This document shows, in pieces, positions 9,945 through 64,000 of a DNA stretch of 64,000 nt. Origin of the DNA: Prostheceraeus crozeri (lineage: Eukaryota; Platyhelminthes; Polycladida; Euryleptidae). The translations under genes and the position numbers were made by a program. The stretch spans positions 1-64,000 of the forward strand of contig CAJQUW010000459.1 in the NCBI GenBank assembly GCA_907163375.1, read 5' to 3'. Below the pieces are notes generated by a model, which saw only the letters and a program-made list of their open reading frames with translations, did not search any database and had not been told where the DNA came from. The first letter of the stretch is position 1. Every line of letters begins with the position of its first letter.

Positions 9945-10235
9945 TTCAAAAATAATGCGTCGGGTGAATTGTAATTGTGACGTTTGTAAAATGGTTGATA
10001 TCAATAATTGTAGCACGACTTTGTCTGCAAGACATGCAAAATGAACTATATTGGTTCGACCAATCGTCCTTTTAAGATCCGATTCAAGGAATATCGAAAC
10101 TGCATTAAGAAAAACGACAGTTATAACACGCTTTCTGAACACATTCACAAGTTCCATGCCGATATCAATCAATCTGACATCTATCTTTTCGATGTCAACA
10201 TCATTGATATTCAACGTATATATTCCCTATTGTAA
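9945..10235 (+). pseudogene. Penelope-like element fragment, GIY-YIG endonuclease
   Basis: A Cys-rich CNCDVCK...DINNC stretch at about 9965-10035 in one frame is followed, one frame away, by VCKTCKMNYIGSTNRPFKIR and then FKEYRNCIKK...LSEHIHKFHAD. The CNC..C..C linker followed by (F/Y)YIG..R.FK.RF.EH is the C-terminal GIY-YIG endonuclease of Penelope-like retroelements. No reverse transcriptase is present, so this is a short 3' remnant. It is nested in the CACTA element in opposite orientation to its genes. Confidence 0.72.
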
Positions 10236-10239
10236 GATT

Positions 10240-12260
10240 GTTTTCACGCAAAGTTGCGTCGGAATAACAATTCTTTTGTTAGATAGTTTGCTAAGAATAA
10301 TACCTGGGTTCCGTTGAAGGTTTTCGCAATTTATAATTGCTGCTGCACTTGTTCGAAGACCAGTCGTCATATAATCCTGACACAAATATGTCGAATAGAA
10401 CAATAGGCCTAATCAACTCCCACACGCTTTTATTTGGCACGATCATTCTGTCAAAACAGTTGTGACACAACTATCAGTACAGTATTCAGAGGAGCTCAGA
10501 GGAGTTGCCAGGTCAGACTCCTCTAACAAAGTGTAGACCAACTATAGAAATAAAATTTGCCTTAGGCGACCGGCGATATTCGGGATTAAACAAATTGGAG
10601 ACAAATACGTTAGCCCTAGCTTGGTCGCTGAGATTGAGATCTTAATGTGCTCTATATGTCTACATTTCAATAAAGTAAAATGAACACAGGTCCAACTGCA
10701 GCTTAACTATTTGCAATTATTTTTCGGAGTTAAAATAGGCGAAACACTTTAGATATCATATCATCGAACCAATACCGATGCAATTAGATCAACTGCAGGA
10801 CACCTTCAGCTCAATTTTTTTGCTGTGTGAGAGTTGAGCAACTTCTTATTGTCGGTCTCACGCCAATTCAAACTTTACATCCTGACGGAGAAAACGGCGT
10901 GCTGTTCAAAACATGCTCAGCTTTTAGAAAACATTGGAAATTTATTTGGAAATGTCAGTAGCCACCATCCAGTCTTGTCAACAATGCTATCCAGACTATT
11001 GATATGGCTGATAATTGCATTAGTGCCCTATACTCGTCGACATGACCTACACATTACGATGTATCAATAGGAAGGATTTTCAAAGCACATCAAAATGAGA
11101 GACGACATGCTGACTGATCAAAACACAAGTCAAGCATCTATAAAAATATAAGATATTCCAGTTGTTTATATAACATCAGAAATTAGATCAATTCAGATGA
11201 CATTGCAGCACCCTGATTTTTTTCGTAACTTATACATCGATTCAACGATGAAGTTCATCGACCCTAGAATGCATAGGCTTGTTCTAAGATACTTTGAATA
11301 GCCAATATTTCTGCATTACCTAAGCTCAATAGATCAATCAGTGCTCGAATATTTCTTTACTAGTTTGTGTGTTACATCTGTAGTCTACATCATTCCACAC
11401 ACACTCTTTTGACTTCATGACATAAACAGATACTTCAGAGCTTCCCTTTCCAAATTTTTCACTATCAGCCGAAAAATTGCATCAAAATTGGTAAGACAAA
11501 CGTCATTCAACTGGGAATTTTCCAATGTTCTCCTGTTACCTCTTAACTTACACAATATTTCAAATCTTTTATTTATTTGTTGTCATGTATCATTTGATTA
11601 AAACCAAATCATTATTTTGGATGAAATGTTTCATTATTAAGTATTCTTCTCAATCTTTTTTACAAACATGTATGACCTATTGATACACACGCAAGATTCG
11701 CCTTTATGTTCAAGAAATGGATATTTTACTAGAAAATGCTCTGGATCTGCATGCATCCACAGATCTTCCTCAATCTACTTATTCTATGATTTCACATGAA
11801 TGAAATCCTCAAAGTGACAAAGTATTTCACTTAATCAAGATCATTGTGGTTCATTTGCAAGCGGCAATTCTACGTTAACAATAGATACAATTCCTGTCTT
11901 GTACTTACTCTCTTTAGGACGTTAGTTGAGTCAGCGAAGTTGAGAACCTTCTTAGTGGCGGAACGAGCTCAAAGAAGTAGACAACTCTCTTTCGATGTAC
12001 GCAAAGTCAAGAAGGAAACGGAGAACTTTCTTTATCACGAATGAAAAGCAATGAAACGGAGGAACTTCTTTATGAATGCAAAATCAACGAAACGGAAAGT
12101 GAATTGAGGGATAAACCCAGGTTAGAAAATTTTAAACAAGACTGCTATTTGTTGTATTTTTGTCACATTTTCGGCATGAAACCTCCACGAAGGCACAATG
12201 ATTTTTTAGCAAGTGTTAATCTTTATAATTAAAAAGGAAAACATGGAAAATTATTCCAAA
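10240..12260. other. CACTA element interior without recognised gene
   Basis: About 2 kb upstream of the transposase gene and past the Penelope fragment. The short frames (10834-11070, 11844-12044, 12041-12232) show no family features. With 9241-9944 it would contain the transposase promoter. Confidence 0.45.
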
Positions 12261-12264
12261 GATG

Positions 12265-12405
12265 ATGTCAGAATCTTAGGTTTCAGAAAGATGCTTCCAG
12301 AAAATGTAAGATCTTAGCAAGATCTTAGATTTTCTTGTCAAACAATGATCTTGCATTTTCTTGTCAGAAAATGTAAGATCTTCGCAGTCTTTGAAAGAAA
12401 ATGTT
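12265..12405. repeat. right subterminal repeats of CACTA element
   Basis: Repeated AGAAAATGTAAGATCTT, TTTCTTGTCA and GATCTTAG words, the same vocabulary as at the left end (2490-2645) and again in both orientations. Confidence 0.87.
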
Positions 12406-12409
12406 CGGC

Positions 12410-12422
12410 TTGTCGCATAGTG
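12410..12422. repeat. right terminal inverted repeat of CACTA element
   Basis: TTGTCGCATAGTG, the reverse complement of the left terminus with one mismatch. Confidence 0.92.
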
Positions 12423-14471
12423 TCGGGACAATTTTTGATGGTATATTTGAGATAGTTATCATGCATTAATTTATACAAATTGTGCGTCAATCCTTAGATG
12501 AAACTCTGAAATACCTATAAGTACTATAGAATGGACGAAATTAAATTGTTTAACATATGGAAAAGTGAAATAATTGAAAAATTCGTCCCAATTCACCCCA
12601 TTTTACGGTATGTGATGTGCCTGCTAGGCATATCGTGGTTTTGCGTGTTATTATATCGCCTACTAAGTTTAGCGCGCGTACCATGACGCTTAGCAAGCAA
12701 AACATAATTTTTTTACTCGGGTCCTTTAGCAAAAGGTTCCATTACTACAAGAACTGGTCTACAGTAATCCCGCCGAAAATAATCATTCGGGTATGTTAAC
12801 ATTTAGTGTAATTTGAGAGCATTTGATAAACACATAATTTGCATTAGAGTCATAGGAAAAAAATGTTCCACGTTGAACCTTTACGCTAAGTCCAATAGGG
12901 TCGTATTTTTAAAGTTTAGATCGACCTTCCGATGAACCGTGAACGGATGTTTGGGGTTATGTGTAATTAGGCGTGGTTCACGCGTGATTGAGCGTGGCAT
13001 ATGTCACCTAGTGAAATTTGAACAACAGTTGGTATTCATGCAATAGTACATGCTAGTGAATTCAATCTTGCCTCAATATTTTCCAAATACGTTCCAATTT
13101 TGACTACTGTACATGGTGATTGTCAGAAATTATATAACTTCTACCCTTTCTGAGCAATTGTCACAATCAGAAAGTTAACACATTGATCAGAAAGGGCAGA
13201 AGTTAATTTCTGACAATCACCATATGTACAGCAGTCAAAATTTGTAGGCCTCATTTATATTACCTAATTCTATTTGCAATTGAAATTAGAATAATGTTGT
13301 CGGCCTCACCAATTACAAAACGCGAAGAAGTATTCCAAGATACTTTATTTGTGCGTCATTATATTATATCATAGTTTATCGCAATTGGTTTGAATTTTGT
13401 ACTTGGCATTAATCTTAGTAATAAATACACGACACGCTGAACATGCGGCACAGCTTTATCTATGAAGCAGTGCAGTTGGATATCAGGGATTAGACCGTTA
13501 CAATATGAAAATACGGTTCACTTCTAGCTCTAACAGAAAATTCACTGTATATTTTTGGTCTATTTCGAAACAGTGCGTGTGCAGTTTTTTCTTCATAAAA
13601 ACCAAATGCTTTCAAGATCTCGCAAGTGGGCCTTATTCACCTTCAGTAGGCGCTCTCATTAGCTTTTGCATGCCATCTTTTAATTTTTGAGAGCATAGGA
13701 CAGCATCTAATAGTTTGGCCTGACTCTACAATGAATTTCATTTTCCAAACAAACCTCTAACAGTATGACGTCTTAGATGTTGCACTAAATAAGAATGCTC
13801 CAGCTATTTGAATTTTAGAGAAATGACAATAACCTCAATTCCTAAAATAGTTGAGATTTACGAAGTCACAAAAATCTGACAGTATTTAATCACTTCATCA
13901 GCATTCATCTGCTGCAGATCGGTATGAGAAAATTAGCTACAATTCAGAAGCTTCATGGTCGAAATATACCGAATGAGTATTGCTGCTGGCGCCAGCTTCC
14001 TGTACATGTACATAATCAATGCATCCGAATTGATAGAAAAACATCTAGGCATACTCATGCTAGTATATGTACAGCTAATGAACCTCCTAGAAGTAAGAAG
14101 CTTTCTTTGTAATCAATGTAAATTCTTTTTCGATATATCAAGTTCATTTCACATTCATTTACAAAATACACGTCCTCCTGCTACATTATTACCCTCAAAA
14201 AGGCCATGAAGCATTCACTCGTTCGAATATGTCTGTATTCTCGAATGTTCATTTACAAATTCAATAGCGACATCCAAAGGGCCATGACATCGTTGAGGCG
14301 CAAGCAAGTGCTCCGAGCTGCATTTGTGAGTGAGAATGGCTGAATAAGACGAACTGAAGATAGAAGAGAAAGATATGAACAATAAAGAATTCTCGAGCCG
14401 CCTCTTCAGTCAAACGTCACCATATCGCAGAGTTGCGAAGAAGACCATCACAATCCAAGTTTCGTCATCTC
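12423..14471. other. non-coding sequence, includes U2SURP 3' flank
   Basis: No gene is recognised except the hairpin at 13095-13244. The side next to 14471 must contain the U2SURP 3'UTR. I see no unambiguous minus-strand AATAAA close to the stop. Confidence 0.45.
13095..13244. repeat. short imperfect hairpin repeat
   Basis: Left arm about 13095-13155 (TTTTGACTACTGTACATGG, then GATTGTCAGAAATTA and CCCTTTCTGA) pairs with right arm about 13183-13244, with few mismatches and a loop of about 27 bases. It is consistent with a small foldback MITE. If transcribed it would form a long hairpin. Confidence 0.8.
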
Positions 14472-59865
<45,394 letters not shown>

Positions 59866-62800
59866 CTGTGGTGAACAATGATAGAAAACATGAGTGACAT
59901 TAGTAACTGGATACCAATAATCACATGACAAGGAATTACATTGACATTAACTATTTAATAGTGAAATTAAAAAATTCAAATAATGTATGAGTATTTTCAC
60001 ATCGGAAATGATCCATTGTTTTAACACAATATTTACTTTATATGGTTATTGAGATTGAACTGCTAAAAACAGGTACATTCTCTCTGCTTTCTGTATTAGG
60101 GAGATGTTCTGTCGGTTTTTTCAGAAGCTATCTCCGCATCCAATATGGACGAAGCATAAACCGGCAAGTGCAATCAAAAATCATTCAAATATTTGATCAA
60201 CCAAGTCGCTCTGACACGATGATATTCCTTGATGAAAGAATAATTACAGTTTCTTCTTCTTGCTGCTTTCGAGTGACACAGCGAACAGCTATTGGAATGC
60301 ATTACTTTCATCCTTTATGATGTATTTCATGTTGTACTTCAAGAATCCAGAATTCCTTCAGACATCTGTGTGCAGCTGTTACCAGACCGCGTATTGATCA
60401 AAAGAACCGTAAATATACATCATCTAAATCAAATGATAATCAGAAGAACTTCAAATATATTTGATGAGGGAAGTGCGCTTCGTATAGCAGAAGCGTGCTA
60501 GCTTTCCTTTCAAAACAAAATATATGACGAAGAAATCGAAGCAGCAACAAGCTTTGTTGTAATAGACTCTAGTTATTTCTATTGACATCAAATTTACATT
60601 TTCTAGTATCAGATGATCTTAAATTGTAAAATTTCACAATTTCGGCCAATATGATTGCAGGAATGAAAAGAACATGCTAATGTGCTAATAAGAAGAAGGA
60701 TGTCACTTGGCCATTTTGTAAATAAATTAGATTAAACTATGAAGTTGTCTTCCGAAGATGGCTTCCATCAAATATTATTGCAAATGATCCTTGACAATCA
60801 CTTTCATAAACATAAGTGGTCATAGATGCAAAAAACTAGATACCTTGCGGCTACATTCCTTATCAGACCACTGGCATTACGCCGAATTTAAGTATGGCAC
60901 TACAATATCATCCATAACCATAACTACAATATCATCCACTGACTCTTGCATCTGAATACCGGATATGTGAACTAGCCTTTATCACTGTACTCATGTTTTC
61001 CGATTCGAAAATGCAATGTGCAAGAGCGTGCTGCTTCAAAGTAGCACTGATTTATCAGGGCACCCTGTACTATTTTGAAAGAGTTCCTGTTGGCTGTTTA
61101 CGTCTACAATTAACAAGCACCCGTTGAAAATAGCTAATATTGCTGCATCATTTAATAGCCAGAAAATTGTGATGATACCGTAAGACATAATTTACATCCA
61201 CCTACTGCTGATTCGTGATGTGAAATGAAATGGTCATATAAAATCTGATTTCATTTTTCAAGATTTCATTCGATTGTCATTTAGTTCTGCGCGAGCACGA
61301 CACTGGCCTGACGTGGAAATGTGACAAATGTCGAAAACATCGTTCAATTATAGATCGAGAAAATTAGGCCGCACAGCTGGGCTAATTAACTACACCCTGT
61401 AATCTGATGGCTAACTTTTAGAGCTTCATCTGTTGTACATACACAGGGAGATTATCAACAGCTCTTGTGTACTCAGCGCAAATTGGTGGTTTATGGAGTG
61501 TGTATCTATACTGCAATGTAATTCCTCGTTCGGTCTGCCACTGAACGATGCATTCGACATTCGCCATGCGTAAGTCACAGCCCCGAGTTCAGTCAGTTCA
61601 GAGCTCAAAGGCAGATTTCAAAGCAATTATGTGCATGTATTTCTACGGTGAATATTTAACTCAGATTCTCCAATATTTGCTTCTTGAGAAATGACACCTA
61701 AAGTAGCACTTCTACATGCACCACTGATATACCTGTATAGGTTAAACAGTAAATTAACTGTGCTTCAGAAATTGAACACAGAAGAGTTTGAGCTGTGCTG
61801 CACAAATTGAACAGATGCTGTATACAATCGATAGGCTACTCATATGAAAAAGTTCAAAGTCAGACCTGCTTCAACATTATTATACGTTCTATGAACCGCA
61901 AGCTAAGTGCTTACACATTTTTTCACGATTTTCTCATCGAAGAGGCAGATTCTTAGATGACATAGGGATACGAAAGTCTACCTTGTGATCGCTGCTGGCA
62001 ACACACAGAAGTACATACTTATTTATAGTTACTAGTATCCAGGAAAATATATGAAAGCGTAATTTTACTAGCTAATGGTAATACTGGCAACATTATTTGT
62101 TTTTGCTTCTATCCCTTGTAGTCATGAGATTGTTTAGGAATTATCGATACGTAATAACAATAAGTTGTACAATAGACCTTGCACCATTTGATTATTGGAC
62201 ACTTGAAAAGAATAACACTGGCAGATACTATCATCAGTCCATTTAGTCAAAATTGTATTTAAGACTTCTTACACTTGGTGAATAATAATGCATGCAAATA
62301 GTTGATGATTTGTCGCACGGATAGATTAAATTATTTCATCATTTTCTTTTTAAGCATTATTGATTACACAGTTTTTTGAGTTTTGTTCCATGAAATATTA
62401 TCATCGTCGGACAATTATTTATAGATGTGGATAGATAGATGCTTATGTATAGTATGTTTATGCATATGTATTGCATGCTTATGCATAGTCACCGTCGTGA
62501 CTATGCACTGCAAAAATAATTGAGCTATTGATAAATAAAATACACCAGTATTGCGTAATGATAAATGCTGTCAATTATACTGAAATGCATCATGGAGAAC
62601 TTGCATCTCTCGCTCCGTCCTATGTTCCATCATCACCATGTGCTATCAACTCCTTAAACAATTTCAGTCACCTATATCCCAGCTATCATTAACTAAACTG
62701 GGCTGCATTTTAACTGTTAACTGATTACACTCGCTTCAGTCGCAAGTCGACAATAAAATATTTTGTCTTTCGATATTCATCTTATTTTGGAGCTCTATCA

Positions 62801-63779
62801 TTAGAAAACGTCTTATCAGCGAACGCGAAGACAATAACACCTATCTGCGTAACAGTCGCTGTTGTTGCATATCATATCATTGTCCCGGCCAGGGATTTTC
62901 ATCAAATGTGCGCCCCACTCAGAAATTTACTACCACTGTTGATAGTAGTAATTTGACCACTATATTAAATGTGGCTTTATGTGTGTGAAACATCATTAGA
63001 CACGATGTTTCACAGCTCATGCATGTCACTTGATGATAATAGAAACCTTCGTTGTAACATTTATAAATCGAATTCAAAAAACAAAATTGCAAAATTTAAT
63101 TACCACAAATTCCCTCATTATCATATACTTTTATCACTAATCACTATGCAGAATAGAGCACAGATGTATTAACCCTCTGAGTTTTGGTGAGGCTGAGTGG
63201 ACCCTAGAGCCATATTTCTTTATTTCGCATTTCTCATTGATGCTATATCAATGGTTGACACTATTGTAGGATAATCTTCTTGCAGCAATGGTTCTTCATG
63301 CAATATTTCATGTCAGTTGAATTACTAGAAGCATGATATTGATAGATAGCCAAATGGGTCAATGGAATTCCATTTTCATTTTCAAAAACATGTGGATAAA
63401 ACAATGAACTTTTCACTAAACTAGAATGACTCATTGTTTTCCAACGATTACGTAATCGCTGCCTCAAGCCCCCTCCCCTCGTAGTCATTTTGACAACCTC
63501 CCCCTCACCCTAGGCGATTACGTAATTCTTGAACAACCATTAGCAAGCAGCATCATCTCTCAATAGCCCCGTTTCTGTACCACCCCATTTCCCAGGACCA
63601 ATCAATCTTTGGATATTTCCATTATATAGCTAGCTTTTGAGGTTTATACTGCTTTTTATTGACTAGCTATGGCGTGATATAAAGAACAAGTAAAGGACAC
63701 TAAAAAAACAAGTACAAGACTATAATGTTCTCTTGCCAACTACAAAATAAAAAGCAAAAAACTATGCAACCGAAGAAAC
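59866..63779. other. upstream intron sequence of U2SURP, possible mariner debris
   Basis: The exon at 59865 starts after an acceptor, so this is intron. Near 60125-60195 the plus strand reads RIQYGRSINRQ, like the HTH of the mariner-type protein at 52150, and CACCCTGTA words occur near 61060 and 61393. I could not locate the U2SURP RRM exons here. Confidence 0.35.
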
Positions 63780-63990
63780 ATAATCTACAAAATCAACTGC
63801 AACAAGTGTGATGAATTTCATATTGGCAGTGCCATACGACGTCTTCACGTCCGCTTCAAAGAACATACCACAAATCCTTCATCTTTACGATCATGACAAT
63901 ACAAATTTAAGACTACGTGAAGCATTCATTATTAATAAAAATAAACCGAAAATAAATAGTAGAGCTGAACTTGACGGTTACCGTGATTTC
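63780..63990 (+). pseudogene. Penelope-like element remnant, GIY-YIG C-terminus
   Basis: IIYKINCNKCDEFHIGSAIR then RLHVRFKEHTTNPSSLRS ends at a TGA, and one frame away HDNTNLRLREAFIINKNKPK followed by INSRAELDG continues the domain. C..C..(F/Y)(Y/H)IG....R...RFKEH plus LR.REA..I...KP.(I/L)NS is the GIY-YIG endonuclease ending of Penelope-like elements. One frameshift lies near 63890, and the fragment may continue past the window end. Confidence 0.82.
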
Positions 63991-64000
63991 CTTTTTTTTA

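Larger units (their letters stand above)
2462..12422 (-). mobile_element. CACTA (EnSpm) DNA transposon, 9.96 kb, two genes
   Basis: The left end reads CACTATGCGTCAA from 2462, and the reverse complement of the right end (12422 inward) reads CACTATGCGACAA: 12 of 13 bases match and both show the diagnostic CACTA terminus. The dinucleotide TC abuts both ends (2460-2461 and 12423-12424), consistent with a 2-bp target duplication; alternatively GTC is shared if the terminal G is ambiguous. Both ends hold dense subterminal repeats. Two genes lie on the minus strand in the order tnp2-type transposase, then a six-exon probable BEN-like gene, as expected for an autonomous element. Lesions (a frameshift near 7868 and TGA at 5725) suggest this copy is recently dead, or that these are base-calling errors. 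A Penelope fragment is nested near 9945-10235. Confidence 0.93.

Noticed and set aside
60042-60501. A further mariner transposase copy
   Set aside because: Only a short RIQYGRSINRQ stretch and CACCCTGTA words; no catalytic motif and no paired ends found.
59866-64000. U2SURP RRM exons
   Set aside because: I looked for RNP-like motifs on the minus strand and found none; they are probably beyond the window.

Overview
This is nuclear DNA from an animal, almost certainly an invertebrate that I cannot place more precisely. It is AT-rich, has spliceosomal introns with GT..AG boundaries, and is packed with metazoan-type transposable elements. There is no sign of bacterial or viral gene organisation. 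One conserved host gene is present, and nearly everything else is transposon, transposon debris or unassigned non-coding sequence.

Host gene. The minus strand carries the 3' part of U2SURP (SR140), a U2 snRNP-associated splicing factor. Eleven coding exons can be placed to the base, from 59865 down to the stop at 14472, with every splice phase in agreement. In protein order they give the end of the linker before the SURP motif, the SURP motif, the CID domain, acidic DG-rich and SKW-containing segments, a cwf21-like segment and an RS-rich tail. The RRM and N-terminus lie beyond the right edge of the window. The intron between the first two visible exons is 31,043 bp and holds more than ten transposon copies. 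Two other introns are only 62 and 74 bp.

Left region (1-14471). After a pyrimidine/CpG simple-sequence tract (1-590), a GC-rich tandem repeat (about 1118-1500) and a transposase-type C-terminal ORF (1574-2215) comes an essentially complete CACTA (EnSpm) transposon, 2462-12422. It has matching CACTATGCG termini, clusters of AGATCTTACATTTTCTG / GATTCTGTCAGAATC-type subterminal repeats at both ends and TC flanking dinucleotides. Two minus-strand genes lie inside: a tnp2-family transposase (9240-6714, with a frameshift) and a six-exon gene for a probable BEN-like DNA-binding protein (6037-2880, with one in-frame TGA). A Penelope-type GIY-YIG fragment is nested upstream of the transposase gene.

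Introns of U2SURP. The small and medium introns hold a TIR element (21177-21897), a 5'-truncated LINE with an intact 17-bp target duplication (23298-24456) and a pogo-type non-autonomous element (24742-25471). The giant intron (28779-59821) holds a hAT non-autonomous element with an exact 8-bp duplication (29148-30456), several LINE reverse-transcriptase and RNase H remnants (34340-35110, 39480-40490, 43650-44300), a tRNA-derived SINE (about 38640-38800), an inverted pair of long dispersed repeats (36820-37620 and 46360-47050), a GGGGTGACTTGGCAG element (40887-42188), a hAT-type DUF4371 pseudogene (42480-43260), a Tc1 element (47301-48756), a mariner-type element (51871-53241), a 159-bp tandem array (55541-55980) and a 740-bp foldback palindrome (56578-57317). 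The window ends in another Penelope GIY-YIG remnant (63780-63990).

The strongest candidate for an under-described system is the two-gene CACTA element: a tnp2 transposase plus a separately spliced, probable DNA-binding partner, lying between dense subterminal repeats. This resembles the TnpD/TnpA division of labour known in plant CACTA elements, but here it is in an animal and with an apparently unrelated partner protein.
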